DNA of 64,000 bases from Jatrophihabitans sp964252635 (GCF_964252635.1 NZ_CAXUNP010000014.1:1-64000); one strand, 5' to 3'. Counted from the first letter of the stretch, positions 43,980 through 53,549 are shown. Notes: generated from the sequence alone by a model not told the origin. Numbers and translations: made by a program.

Positions 43980-45131
43980 GTGGCTGAACCGGACCGTCTC
44001 GTCCCGCGCATGCACGGCTTCGGGACCACGGTGTTCGCCGAGATGTCGGCGCTCGCCGTGGCCACGGGGTCGGTGAACCTCGGCCAGGGCTTCCCCGACA
44101 CGGACGGCCCGCCCCTGATCCTGGACGCGGCGGTCGAGGCGATCCGGTCGGGGCACAACCAGTACCCGCCCGGCGTCGGGATCCCGGCGCTGCGCCACGC
44201 GATCGCCGACCACCAGCGCCGGCTCTACGACCTCGACCTCGACCCGGACGGCGAGGTGCTGGTGACCGCGGGCGCCACCGAGGCCATCGCCGCCGCCGTC
44301 ACCGCGCTCGCCGGCAACGGCGACGAGGTGGTGCTCTTCGAGCCGTACTTCGACTCCTACGCGGCCACGGTCGCCCTGTCCGGCGCCACCCGCCGCAGCG
44401 TCACCCTCGAGCGCAACGGGCAGCACTGGGGCTTCGACCACGACGCGTTGCGGGCCGCGATCACGCCACGCACCAAGGTCATCCTGCTCAACACGCCGCA
44501 CAACCCGACGGGCACAGTGTTCGGCGTCGAGGACCTCGCCGTCGTCGCCGAGCTGGCGATCGAGCACGACCTGGTCGTGGTGTCGGACGAGGTGTACGAA
44601 CACCTGATCTTCGACGAGCGGGTGCACGTGCCGATCGCCACCCTGCCCGGCATGCGCGAGCGGACCATCACGATCGGCAGTGCCGGCAAGACGTTCAGCG
44701 TGACGGGCTGGAAGATCGGCTGGGCGTGCGGCCCCGCGGACCTGCTCCGCGCCGTCAGGACGGTCAAGCAGTTCCTGACCTTCGTCAACGGTGCGCCGTT
44801 CCAGCCCGCCGTGGCCGTGGCCCTCGACCAGGCCGAGAAGCTGGCGCCCACCGCCGCGCTGCAGGACCAGCGCGACCTGTTCTGCGCCGGCCTGACCGAC
44901 CTCGGCTTCGACGTCGTCGTGCCGCAGGCCACCTACTTCGCCACGGTCGCCGTGGACGGGGACGCCGTCGACTACTGCCGCGAGCTGCCCACCCGGGCCG
45001 GGGTCGTCGCCATTCCCAGCAGCGTGTTCTACGACAGCCACGCCGGCGACCACTTCGTCCGCTTCGCGTTCTGCAAACGACCCGAGGTGCTGCGCGACGC
45101 CCTGACCCGGCTGGCAGCGGTGGCCCGATGA
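43980..45131 (+). CDS. PLP-dependent aminotransferase, class I (KAT/glutamine transaminase type)
   Basis: The 383-residue enzyme has the fold-type I marks: LGQGFPDTDGPP, NQYPPGVGIPALR, TPHNPTGTV, SDEVYEHLIF and the PLP Lys in GSAGKTFSVTGWKIGW. It is closest to the kynurenine/methionine aminotransferase (YbdL) and mycobacterial Rv0858c branch. It is coupled by ATGA overlap to an omega-amidase-like gene, which points to glutamine or methionine transamination with removal of the alpha-ketoglutaramate formed. A DapC role is an alternative, given the dap genes further on. A TAGGGT box ends 7 nt before the GTG. Confidence 0.9.
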   Translation: MAEPDRLVPRMHGFGTTVFAEMSALAVATGSVNLGQGFPDTDGPPLILDAAVEAIRSGHNQYPPGVGIPALRHAIADHQRRLYDLDLDPDGEVLVTAGATEAIAAAVTALAGNGDEVVLFEPYFDSYAATVALSGATRRSVTLERNGQHWGFDHDALRAAITPRTKVILLNTPHNPTGTVFGVEDLAVVAELAIEHDLVVVSDEVYEHLIFDERVHVPIATLPGMRERTITIGSAGKTFSVTGWKIGWACGPADLLRAVRTVKQFLTFVNGAPFQPAVAVALDQAEKLAPTAALQDQRDLFCAGLTDLGFDVVVPQATYFATVAVDGDAVDYCRELPTRAGVVAIPSSVFYDSHAGDHFVRFAFCKRPEVLRDALTRLAAVAR

Positions 45132-45883
45132 GGGTCGCCGCCGTCCAGCACGACATCACGTGGGAGCAGCCCGAGGCGACACGGGCCCACGTGCGGCCGA
45201 TGATCGCCGCCGCCGCAGCAGGCGGGGCACAGCTCGTCGTACTGCCCGAGATGTTCGCGACCGGGTTCTCGATGCGCCCTGAACGGGTCGCCGAGGACGA
45301 GGGTGGCCCGACCGAACAGTTCCTGCTCGCGCGGGCCGCCGAGCACGGAACGCACCTGCTGGCCTCGATCGCGCAGCGCGGCTCCGACGGCGCGTACCGC
45401 AACAACGCGGTGCTGGCCCGGCCGGACGGTTCGGTCGAGCGCTACGCCAAGATCCATCCGTTCGGGTACGCCGGCGAGCACGAGCACTACGCGGCCGGCG
45501 ACCGGTTCCTGACGGTCGACGTGCACGGCGTCCGGGTGAGCGTGTTCGTCTGCTACGACCTGCGCTTCGCCGACGAGTTCTGGGCGCTGGCCCGCGACAC
45601 CGACCTCTACGTGGTCCCCGCCAACTGGCCCGCCCCGCGGCACGAGCACTGGCGCGCGCTGCTGCAGGCCCGCGCCATCGAGAACCAGGCCTACGTCCTC
45701 GGTGTCAACCGGGTGGGCCTCGCCAAGGACCTGCCGCACCTCGGGGGTTCCACGGTCCTCGATCCGCTCGGGGTCCGGCTCGTCGAGGGCGGCCCTGCGG
45801 AGACGGTGGTGTGCGCGGACGTCGACCCCGAGGTCGTGGCCGCCGTCCGGCGCGACCTGCCCTTCCTGCCGGACCGTCGCTGA
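45128..45883 (+). CDS. Nitrilase-superfamily omega-amidase-like hydrolase
   Basis: The 251-residue protein carries the triad E41 (VVLPEMFATGFSM), K108 (YAKIHPFGYAGE) and C142 (VFVCYDLRF). The surrounding GFSM and HPFGYAGE patterns are those of YafV/Nit2-type omega-amidases, which turn alpha-ketoglutaramate into 2-oxoglutarate. The 4-bp overlap with the aminotransferase gene matches this as a repair or salvage pair. The 549 bp that follow hold no gene I can support. Confidence 0.88.
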   Translation: MRVAAVQHDITWEQPEATRAHVRPMIAAAAAGGAQLVVLPEMFATGFSMRPERVAEDEGGPTEQFLLARAAEHGTHLLASIAQRGSDGAYRNNAVLARPDGSVERYAKIHPFGYAGEHEHYAAGDRFLTVDVHGVRVSVFVCYDLRFADEFWALARDTDLYVVPANWPAPRHEHWRALLQARAIENQAYVLGVNRVGLAKDLPHLGGSTVLDPLGVRLVEGGPAETVVCADVDPEVVAAVRRDLPFLPDRR

Positions 45884-46432
45884 GGCCTGCGAGCGGGGGA
45901 TTCCCCCACCTGAAGGCGCTACGTCGCTTCTGTCCGCTTTGGACGATTCCTGCGGAACGAAACGGTCTGTGGCCCGACAAGCACGGCCAATTGCGAAAGG
46001 GTCACGATCGGAACTCGATGACGCACCGGCCTACCCCGTTCGGAGGGCAGGCATTAACGTGCCTGTCGGCCACAAGCCACATCGCAGTACCGAGAACGGC
46101 CTGTCCCATCCCGGCGGGCCCGGCGAACGGAGCCCTGGCGCCATGACCGTGCCCACCGGGTCAGCCCTGTCCACTTGCGCCCGCGCAGGTGTCGACGGCG
46201 CCCGCCGTCGGGCACCTCGGCCGGCGGCTCCCGCCGGGCCGCGCCGCCCTGGAGCGCCGCGCGCCGCCGGCGGCCGACGTCGGCCGCAGTCTCGGAACAG
46301 TCACGATCCCGCGTTCCGTGCGGGCGGACCTACCGGTGGTTGACCGCGCGTAATACCGTGCAAACCGACCGTCCCAGCCGACGCAACCGATTAATCTCAC
46401 GTCTGAGCCCCTCGAAGGAGTAAGTACCCCAC
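45884..46432 (+). other. Gene-free 549-bp gap before the peptide ABC operon
   Basis: The first 200 bp are less GC-rich than the surroundings; the middle (46190-46290) is a very GC-rich block with repeated GCCGG/GGCCG runs that can fold. A minor GGGGG-ATT-CCCCC hairpin is at 45895-45907. TTGACC at 46340 and TAATCT at 46392 are promoter-like but not correctly spaced to each other. AAGGAG at 46414-46419 is the likely ribosome site of the next gene, at 12 nt. I found no riboswitch. Confidence 0.5.
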
Positions 46433-47437
46433 ATGACCCTGTCCCCGGGTGAACTCGAGGTCGCTGTCGAGGCGATGGCCGGCGAGGACCTCGGCCGCGA
46501 CGGCGGCGAGATCGAGGGCCGTTCGCTCGGCCAGCTGGCCTGGCGCCGGTTGAAGCACGACAAGCTGGCCCTGGCCGGGGGCGTCGTCGCGCTGCTGTTG
46601 ATCCTCATCGGCCTGTTCGCGCCGCTGCTCACCAGGGCCTACGGGCAGACGACCAGCGCGCCGCACTACAACCTCGTGGACTCCAGCACCCAGCTGCCCC
46701 TCGGCAGCAACGGCGGCATGTCGGGCACGCACTGGCTCGGTGTGACGCCGGTGCTCGGGCAGGACATCCTCGCCCAGCTCATGTTCGGGGCCCGGACGTC
46801 GCTGGTCATCGCGATCTCGGCGACGTTCCTGTCGCTGTTCTTCGGCGTGATCCTGGGGGTCGTGTCGGGGTTCTACCGCGGCGTCGCCGACTCGATCATC
46901 TCGCGCATCATGGACCTGCTCCTCGCGTTCCCGGTGACGCTGTTCTCCATCGCGCTGCTCGCCGTGTTCGCGATCGTGCCGTCGTTCCTCGGCCTCAGCG
47001 GGGTGCACCTGCGGTTCGCGGTCCTGATCTTCGTGCTGGGCTTCTTCGGGTTCCCCTACATCGGGCGCATCGTCCGCGGCCAGGTGCTGTCGCTGCGCGA
47101 GAAGGAGTTCGTGGACGCCGCGCGCAGCCTCGGCGCCTCGAACTACCGCATCATGACGCGGGAGATCTTCCCGAACCTCGTCGGCCCGATCCTCGTCTAC
47201 ACGACGCTGACGATCCCCAACTACATCCTGGGCGAGGCCGGCCTGTCCTACATCGGCGTCGGCGTGCAGTCACCCACCGTGTCGTGGGGCGGCATGCTCA
47301 GCGACGCCGGCAGCTTCTTCCAGGTCGACGCGACCTTTCTGCTTGCCCCCGGCCTGGCGCTGTTCCTGGCCGTCCTGTCGTTCAACCTGTTCGGCGACGG
47401 CCTGCGCGACGCCTTCGACCCACGCTCGTCCCGATGA
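46433..47437 (+). CDS. dppC: Peptide ABC transporter permease, DppC type
   Basis: The 334-residue protein has a cytoplasmic head of about 45 residues, the first membrane helix, a periplasmic loop and the BPD_transp_1 domain with five helices. The EAA loop (EFVDAARSLGASNYRIMTREIFPNLVGPILV) contacts the ATPases. The N-terminal LAWRRLKHDKLALAGGVV is typical of OppC/DppC. It is the first gene of the operon C-A-B-D-F, an unusual order since the binding protein usually leads. Confidence 0.92.
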   Translation: MTLSPGELEVAVEAMAGEDLGRDGGEIEGRSLGQLAWRRLKHDKLALAGGVVALLLILIGLFAPLLTRAYGQTTSAPHYNLVDSSTQLPLGSNGGMSGTHWLGVTPVLGQDILAQLMFGARTSLVIAISATFLSLFFGVILGVVSGFYRGVADSIISRIMDLLLAFPVTLFSIALLAVFAIVPSFLGLSGVHLRFAVLIFVLGFFGFPYIGRIVRGQVLSLREKEFVDAARSLGASNYRIMTREIFPNLVGPILVYTTLTIPNYILGEAGLSYIGVGVQSPTVSWGGMLSDAGSFFQVDATFLLAPGLALFLAVLSFNLFGDGLRDAFDPRSSR

Positions 47438-47521
47438 GCGCCCACCGACCCCCAACGACCGCAGGGCCCGGTACCCCGGACCCGTCCGTGTCACCCCAAC
47501 AGGAGAGGTAAGAACACACCG

Positions 47522-49303
47522 ATGAGACGCAATCCGAAGGCCGTGATCGCGGCCAGTCTGCTGACAGCAGCCGCGATCACCCTCGCCGCCTGCTCAGGCT
47601 CGAGCGGCGGTGGCGGCAACAGCAACGGCGGTGGCAAGTCCAACACCACCAGCCCGAACTCGACCAAGGGCTACAACGCAGCCGCCAACAACGTGCTGAA
47701 CGCCTCGAGCAAGACCGGCGGCACGCTGAACCTGCTCTCGACCGGCGACTGCGACTCGTGGGACCCGGGACGCACCTACTACGGCTGGTGCTTCAACATG
47801 CAGCGGCTGTTCACCCGCACCCTCGTCGGCTACACGAAGGTCAACGGCACCAAGTACGAGATCGGCGGCGACCTTGCCACCGGTCTCGGTACCCACAACG
47901 CCAACTTCACCAAGTGGACCTACACGCTGCGTCCGGGCGTGAAGTTCTCGACCGGCAAGGCCATCACGCCTGCCGACATCAAGTACGGCATCGAGCGGCT
48001 GTTCGCCACCGACGTCATCAACGGTGGTCCGTCGTCGTACTTCATCGACACGATCCAGCACCCGAAGAACTACAAGGGCCCCTACAAGGGCGGCGACCTG
48101 AGCTCGATCCAGACCACGAGCAACACGATCACCTTCAACCTGTCGACCTCGTACGCGGACTTCAACTACCTCATGGCCCTGCCGGCGTCCGCGCCGGTGC
48201 CGGCCAAGGTCGAGGGCGGGACCGGCTTCGTCGGCTCCACCTACACCAAGCACCCGGTGTCGTCCGGCCCGTTCGAGATCAAGTCCTACACGCAGAACAA
48301 GCAGATCACGTTCGTGCGCAACCCCTACTGGTCGCAGAGCACCGACACGATCCGCAAGCCCAAGGCCACCAGCGTGGTCCTGACCGTCGACACCAACCCC
48401 GACGACCTGGACAGCAAGCTCAAGGCCGGTACGGCCGACGCCCGCGCCGACAACGGTGTGCAGCCGACGTTCCAATCGCAGATCCTGACGCAGCCGAGCC
48501 TGAAGGCCAACGCTGACGACCCGATCGTGGCCGCCACCCGTTACATGGCGGTCATCCCGTCGGTGATCCCGAACATCCACTGCCGCAAGGCGATCTTCTA
48601 CGCCTGGGACAAGGCCGGCTCGCTGCGTGCCTTCGGTGGTTCCACCGCGGGTGTCGTCGCCAACTCGATGACCCCTCCGGGCATCGTCGGTCACGACGAC
48701 ACCTACGACCCGTACCCCACGGGCTCGGGCAGCAGCGGCAACCTGGCCAAGGCCAAGGCCGAGCTCCAGGCCTGTGGCAAGCCCAACGGTTTCTCGACCA
48801 AGTTCGCGTACAGCACGCCCAGCAGCACCGGGCCGAACGTGTTCAAGGCCGAGCAGTCGGCGCTCGCCAAGGTCGGCATCAAGATCACGGCCGCGCCGCA
48901 GGACCAGTCGAACTACTACTCGACCTACATCGGTTCCCCGGCGAACGTGAAGAACCAGGGCATCGGCCTGGCCGTCGCCGGCTGGGGCGCCGACTTCCCG
49001 ACGCCGTACGGCTTCTTCAACTCCATCACCAACGGAGCGAACATCCTGCCCACCGGTAACTCGAACTACTCGAGCCTGAACGACCCCACGGTGAACAAGG
49101 TGCTCGACGCCGGCCCGAAGGGCACGAACACCACCGCTGACTGGCAGTCGCTCGACAAGGCCGTCATGAACAGCGCGACGTACCTGCCCTTCATCTGGGA
49201 GAAGACCCTGTACTACCGCAACCCGCGGATGACCAACGTGACGTCGGACAACGCTCTGGCGTTCGGCATCTACGACTTCGTCAACATCGGCGTCGTCAAG
49301 TAG
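47522..49303 (+). CDS. dppA: Peptide-binding lipoprotein, SBP family 5
   Basis: The 593-residue protein has a lipoprotein signal with Cys24 in TLAAC, a Gly/Ser/Asn linker, and the family 5 solute-binding fold (TYTLRPGVKFSTGKAITPADIKYGIERL, the usual signature). It would capture peptides or nickel-like ligands outside the membrane and deliver them to the permeases. AGGAGAGG lies before the ATG. In mycobacteria an LpqW-like family 5 protein occupies the position between typA and mshB; a role in lipoglycan control is therefore an alternative to transport, but here the full transporter is present. Confidence 0.92.
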   Translation: MRRNPKAVIAASLLTAAAITLAACSGSSGGGGNSNGGGKSNTTSPNSTKGYNAAANNVLNASSKTGGTLNLLSTGDCDSWDPGRTYYGWCFNMQRLFTRTLVGYTKVNGTKYEIGGDLATGLGTHNANFTKWTYTLRPGVKFSTGKAITPADIKYGIERLFATDVINGGPSSYFIDTIQHPKNYKGPYKGGDLSSIQTTSNTITFNLSTSYADFNYLMALPASAPVPAKVEGGTGFVGSTYTKHPVSSGPFEIKSYTQNKQITFVRNPYWSQSTDTIRKPKATSVVLTVDTNPDDLDSKLKAGTADARADNGVQPTFQSQILTQPSLKANADDPIVAATRYMAVIPSVIPNIHCRKAIFYAWDKAGSLRAFGGSTAGVVANSMTPPGIVGHDDTYDPYPTGSGSSGNLAKAKAELQACGKPNGFSTKFAYSTPSSTGPNVFKAEQSALAKVGIKITAAPQDQSNYYSTYIGSPANVKNQGIGLAVAGWGADFPTPYGFFNSITNGANILPTGNSNYSSLNDPTVNKVLDAGPKGTNTTADWQSLDKAVMNSATYLPFIWEKTLYYRNPRMTNVTSDNALAFGIYDFVNIGVVK

Positions 49304-49342
49304 CAGGTCGTCCCCAGGACAACGCCTCATAGGAAGGTCGAG

Positions 49343-49384
49343 CAGGTGGTGACCGGTCCGCGCGAGCGGACCGGTCACCGCCTG
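49343..49384 (+). terminator. Intercistronic hairpin after the binding-protein gene
   Basis: A 19-bp stem with one T.G pair (14 perfect bp GGTGACCGGTCCGC / GCGGACCGGTCACC closed by a GCGA GNRA tetraloop) lies between dppA and dppB. Such hairpins usually protect the abundant binding-protein message and lower downstream expression. Confidence 0.75.
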
Positions 49385-49395
49385 TCACATCCCAG

Positions 49396-50400
49396 ATGAT
49401 CCAATACGTCATTCGGCGAATCCTCGGCGCGATCATCGTCGTGTTCGCGGTCAGCGTCGTCACGTTCCTGATCTTTCAGCTGGCCCCGGCGCTGGCGCAC
49501 CGCTCGCCGGTGTACTACTACGTCGGCAAGATCCCGCCGCAACCGGCACAGCTGAAACTGCTCGAGCATCGCTACGGGTTCGACCTGCCCATCTGGCGGC
49601 AGTACCTGCACTACGTCAAGGGCATCCTGTTCGGCCAGACCGTGTCCGACGGCAACTCGACGCTGCACTGCAGTGCCCCGTGCCTCGGGTACTCGTTCCG
49701 CCTCAACTCCTCGGTCAACTCGCTGATCGGTCAGGCGCTGCCGGTGGACCTCAGCCTGGCCATCGGCGCGTCCGTGCTGTGGCTGGTCGGCGGCGTCACG
49801 GTCGGCACCATCTCCGGCCTCAAGCCCGGTTCGATCTTCGACCGCGTCGGCATGACGGCAGCGCTGACCGCGGTGTCGCTGCCCATCTTCTTCACCGGCC
49901 CGCTGCTGCTGCTGATCTTCGAGTACAAGCTGAAGTGGCTGCCCAACCTGGCCTACGCGTCCCTCACCGACGATCCGGTGCAGTGGTTCAAGAGCCTTCT
50001 TCTCCCGTGGATCGCCCTCGCGTTCCTGTTCGCCGCCCTCTACGCACGGCTGACCCGCGCGAACATGATGGAGACGATGGGCGAGGACTACATCCGCACG
50101 GCCCGGGCGAAGGGCCTGCCCCGGCGCACGGTCGTCGTGCGGCACGGGCTGCGCGCGGCGCTGACGCCGATCGTCACCATCTTCGGCATCGACATCGGCA
50201 CCCTGATCGGTACCGCGGTCATCACCGAGACCGTCTTCAACCTGCACGGGCTCGGCTTCCTGCTCATCACCGCCATCCGCCAGTCCGACCTGCCCATCAT
50301 CCTCGGCGTTACCCTGATCGCATCGATCGCGTTGGTCGTGGCCAACCTGATCGTCGACATCCTGTACGGGATCGTCGACCCGCGCGTGAGCTACACGTGA
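49396..50400 (+). CDS. dppB: Peptide ABC transporter permease, DppB type
   Basis: The 334-residue protein starts directly with the OppB/DppB helix (IRRILGAIIVVFAVSVVTFLIFQLAP) and has six helices. The EAA loop is ARAKGLPRRTVVVRHGLRAALTPIVTIFG. It pairs with DppC to form the channel. The gene starts 12 bp after a strong intercistronic hairpin, which may tune its level below that of the binding protein. Confidence 0.93.
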   Translation: MIQYVIRRILGAIIVVFAVSVVTFLIFQLAPALAHRSPVYYYVGKIPPQPAQLKLLEHRYGFDLPIWRQYLHYVKGILFGQTVSDGNSTLHCSAPCLGYSFRLNSSVNSLIGQALPVDLSLAIGASVLWLVGGVTVGTISGLKPGSIFDRVGMTAALTAVSLPIFFTGPLLLLIFEYKLKWLPNLAYASLTDDPVQWFKSLLLPWIALAFLFAALYARLTRANMMETMGEDYIRTARAKGLPRRTVVVRHGLRAALTPIVTIFGIDIGTLIGTAVITETVFNLHGLGFLLITAIRQSDLPIILGVTLIASIALVVANLIVDILYGIVDPRVSYT

Positions 50401-50443
50401 TCAGACCGACACTGCACACTGTGCTCAGAGGGGAGTGGTCAGC

Positions 50444-51511
50444 GTGAGTGCCGAGGCGGTCAGCGTCGAGACGGTCAACGAGGACGCACCCAAGTCCTTC
50501 TTGTCCGTGCGCGACCTCAGAGTGCACTTCCCGACCGGTGACGGGCTCGTCAAGAGTGTCGACGGCCTGACCTTCGACGTCGAGCGGGGCAAGGTCCTCG
50601 GCATCGTCGGCGAGTCCGGCTCCGGAAAGTCGGTCACCAGCCAGGCCATCATGGGCCTGCACAAGGGTTCCAAGGCGCAGATCAGCGGTGAGATCTGGTT
50701 CGACGGGCACGAGCTCGTCGCCGCCCGCGAGGAGGAGATTCGCCAGCTGCGCGGCTCCCAGATGGCGATGATCTTCCAGGACCCGCTGTCGTCGCTGCAC
50801 CCGTTCTACAAGGTGGGCGTGCAGATCACCGAGGCTTACCGGGTGCACAACGACGTCTCGAAGGCGGTCGCGAAGCGGCGCACCCTGGAGATGCTCAGCC
50901 TGGTCGGCATCCCCAGCCCCGACCGCCGCTACGACGACTACCCGCACCAGTTCTCGGGTGGCATGCGGCAACGCGCCATGATCGCCATGGCGCTGGTGTG
51001 CAACCCCAGCCTGCTCATCGCCGACGAGCCCACCACGGCGCTCGACGTCACCGTGCAGGCGCAGATCCTGGAACTGCTCAAGCAGATGCAGCGGGAGTTC
51101 AACTCGGCCATCATCCTGATCACCCACGACCTGGGTGTGGTCGCCGAGACTTGCGACGACGTGGTCGTCATGTACGGCGGGCAGTGCGTCGAGAAGGGCC
51201 CGGTGGGCGACTTGTTCTACCGCCCCGAGATGCCCTACGCCTGGGGCCTGCTCGGGTCGATGCCGCGCATGGACCGCGACCGGCAGGACCGGCTGCGCCC
51301 CATCGCCGGCCAGCCGCCGTCGTTGATCCGCGTCCCGTCCGGGTGCGTGTTCAACCCGCGCTGCGTCTACAAGGACCGCGTCGAGGGCGACCGGTGCACC
51401 ACCGAGCACCCCGACCTGCTGCCGACCAGCTCCGACCACCTCGTGCGTTGCCACATCGAGCCCGACGAGCGACGCACGATCTTCCGCGACGAGGTGTTTC
51501 CGACCCTATGA
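50444..51511 (+). CDS. dppD: Peptide ABC transporter ATPase, DppD type
   Basis: The 355-residue ATPase has Walker A GESGSGKS, Q-loop FQDPLSSLHP, signature FSGGMRQR, Walker B LLIADEPT and switch His ITHDLGVV. The C-terminal oligopeptide-ATPase extension holds Cys residues in CVFNPRC and GDRC (candidate Fe-S site as in DppD). GTG 50444 is chosen because GGGGAG lies 8 nt upstream; GTG 50435 is too close. It overlaps dppF by ATGA. Confidence 0.94.
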   Translation: MSAEAVSVETVNEDAPKSFLSVRDLRVHFPTGDGLVKSVDGLTFDVERGKVLGIVGESGSGKSVTSQAIMGLHKGSKAQISGEIWFDGHELVAAREEEIRQLRGSQMAMIFQDPLSSLHPFYKVGVQITEAYRVHNDVSKAVAKRRTLEMLSLVGIPSPDRRYDDYPHQFSGGMRQRAMIAMALVCNPSLLIADEPTTALDVTVQAQILELLKQMQREFNSAIILITHDLGVVAETCDDVVVMYGGQCVEKGPVGDLFYRPEMPYAWGLLGSMPRMDRDRQDRLRPIAGQPPSLIRVPSGCVFNPRCVYKDRVEGDRCTTEHPDLLPTSSDHLVRCHIEPDERRTIFRDEVFPTL

Positions 51512-52668
51512 GCTCCATCGATCTGAGCAAGACCGACGACAAACGGTCGGTGGAGTCCTCCTCGGCGTCCGACGACTCCCTGCTCGTCGTCGAGCAGCTG
51601 CGCAAGCACTTCCCGATCAAGAAGGGCCTGGTGCTGTCCAGGCAGGTCGGTGCGGTGAAGGCGGTCGACGGCATCAGCCTGTCCGTCGACTCCGGCCAGA
51701 CCCTCGGGCTGGTCGGGGAGTCCGGTTGTGGCAAGTCCACCGCCGGACGCACCATCGCCAAGCTGCTCGAGCCGACCGGCGGTTCGATCCGTTTCGACGG
51801 CCGCGACATCAGCAAGTTGCCGCGTGGGCAGATGCGGCCGCTGCGCCGTGACGTGCAGATGATCTTCCAGGACCCGTACTCGTCGCTGAACCCGCGGCAC
51901 ACGATCGGCACGATCGTCGGCGCCCCGTTCCGGATCCAGGACGTGAAGACCGAGCACGGCGTCAAGACCGCGGTGCAGGGCCTGATGGAGCGCGTGGGTC
52001 TCAACCCGGAGCACTACAACCGCTACCCGCACGAGTTCTCCGGCGGTCAGCGCCAGCGCATCGGCATCGCCCGCGCGATCGCCCTGCAGCCCAAGCTGAT
52101 CATCTGCGACGAGCCGGTGTCGGCACTCGACGTGTCGATCCAGGCCCAGGTCGTCAACCTGCTCGAGGACCTGCAGAGCGACTTCAACCTGGCCTACATC
52201 TTCGTTGCCCACGACCTGTCGGTGGTGCGGCACATCTCCGACCGCGTCGCGGTCATGTACCTCGGCAAGATCATGGAGCTCGCCGACCGCGACCAGCTGT
52301 ATTCGGCGCCGCTGCACCCGTACACGCACGCGCTGATGTCGGCGGTCCCAGTGCCGGACCCGACCAAGGAGCAGGCGCGCCAGCGCATCCTGCTCAAGGG
52401 CGACCTGCCCAGCCCGATCAACCCGCCGTCCGGCTGCGTGTTCCACACCCGGTGCCCCCTGTACCGGGAGACGCTGAACGAGTCGCAGCAGGAGAAGTGC
52501 CGGACCGTCGAGCCGACCCTGGAGGAGCACAACCCGGGTCACTCGGTCTACTGCCACTTCCCGATCGCCCGCGCCGACGTCGCCGCGGCCGAGGACGAGG
52601 GCCTGCTCGAGACCGTCGAGAGCCCGGCCGGCGACGCCGACCTCCCCGGGGGCAAGCACGAGCTGTAA
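51508..52668 (+). CDS. dppF: Peptide ABC transporter ATPase, DppF type
   Basis: The 386-residue ATPase has GESGCGKS, FQDPYSSLNPR, FSGGQRQR, LIICDEPVSALD and VAHDLSVV, then the oligo_HPY extension with CVFHTRCPLY and a final Cys near QQEKC. It pairs with DppD as the second motor. The start overlaps the dppD stop by 4 bp. A long acidic tail (about 40 residues) follows. It closes the transporter operon; mshB starts from its own -10 box 24 bp later. Confidence 0.94.
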   Translation: MSSIDLSKTDDKRSVESSSASDDSLLVVEQLRKHFPIKKGLVLSRQVGAVKAVDGISLSVDSGQTLGLVGESGCGKSTAGRTIAKLLEPTGGSIRFDGRDISKLPRGQMRPLRRDVQMIFQDPYSSLNPRHTIGTIVGAPFRIQDVKTEHGVKTAVQGLMERVGLNPEHYNRYPHEFSGGQRQRIGIARAIALQPKLIICDEPVSALDVSIQAQVVNLLEDLQSDFNLAYIFVAHDLSVVRHISDRVAVMYLGKIMELADRDQLYSAPLHPYTHALMSAVPVPDPTKEQARQRILLKGDLPSPINPPSGCVFHTRCPLYRETLNESQQEKCRTVEPTLEEHNPGHSVYCHFPIARADVAAAEDEGLLETVESPAGDADLPGGKHEL

Positions 52669-52691
52669 CCCGGACGACTAGCGTGTCGGAC

Positions 52692-53549
52692 GTGTCCGGC
52701 CGTCGGCTCCTCCTGGTGCACGCTCACCCCGACGACGAGTCCATCACCACGGGTGCGGTCATGGCGCACTACGCGCAGCGCGGCGTGCGGGTCGTCCTGC
52801 TCACCTGCACCCTGGGTGAGGAGGGCGAGGTCCTGGTTCCGGCCCTGCAGGGTCTGGCCGCCGATCGCGCCGATCAGCTGGGCGGGTACCGCATCGCCGA
52901 ACTGGGTGCGGCGATGGGGGCGCTGGGCGTGACCGACCATCGTTTCCTCGGCGGGGCCGGGCACTTCCGCGACAGCGGCATGGCGGGCTCGTCGGCCAAC
53001 GCGCACCCCCGGGCGTTCTGCCGGGCCGACGGCGACGCGACGGTCTTCACCGAGGCCGTGGAGGCGGCCGCCGACGTCGTGCGCGAGGTGCGCCCGGACG
53101 CGGTCGTCACCTACGACCCGGACGGCGGTTACGGCCACCCCGACCACGTCATGGCTCATCGGGTGACGATGGCCGCGGTCGTCGCGGCGGCCGAGGGCGG
53201 GGCCGACGCGTGGTCGGTACCGCGGGTGTTCTGGACCGCCGACCCCGACTCGGTGCTCGACCGGGACGTCGCCGCGCTCGCGGACCGTCCCGACGCGCCG
53301 TTCTCGGCCGATCGTGCCGCGCTGTCCTTCGGGGTTCCCGACCGGCTGGTGACCACCGTCGTCGACGCCGCGGACGGGCGGGACGCCAAGCGGTCGGCGC
53401 TGCTCGCCCACGCGACCCAGGTCAGCGTGTGGAGCGACTTCTACGCGCTCTCCAACGGCCTGGGCCGGCTGGTGTCGGGGACGGAGTACTTCCGGGCTGC
53501 GCCGGGCTACCCGGCGCCCCCGTCCGACCTGTTCGGCGACGTCGCGTGA
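52692..53549 (+). CDS. mshB: N-acetyl-GlcN-inositol deacetylase MshB (mycothiol synthesis)
   Basis: The 285-residue zinc enzyme removes acetate from GlcNAc-Ins, the second committed mycothiol step. It has the LmbE-fold zinc motif HAHPDDE, the conserved TCTLGEEGE and the third zinc ligand in GYGHPDHVMAH. Mycothiol limits the organism to Actinomycetota. A TAGCGT -10 box (52679-52684) ends 7 nt before GTG 52692, which decides this start over GTG 52683. It overlaps the next gene by GTGA. Confidence 0.94.
   Translation: MSGRRLLLVHAHPDDESITTGAVMAHYAQRGVRVVLLTCTLGEEGEVLVPALQGLAADRADQLGGYRIAELGAAMGALGVTDHRFLGGAGHFRDSGMAGSSANAHPRAFCRADGDATVFTEAVEAAADVVREVRPDAVVTYDPDGGYGHPDHVMAHRVTMAAVVAAAEGGADAWSVPRVFWTADPDSVLDRDVAALADRPDAPFSADRAALSFGVPDRLVTTVVDAADGRDAKRSALLAHATQVSVWSDFYALSNGLGRLVSGTEYFRAAPGYPAPPSDLFGDVA

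Noticed and set aside
45811..46400. Small open frames in the 549-bp gap
   Set aside because: None has a ribosome binding site, a leaderless box or a plausible composition.
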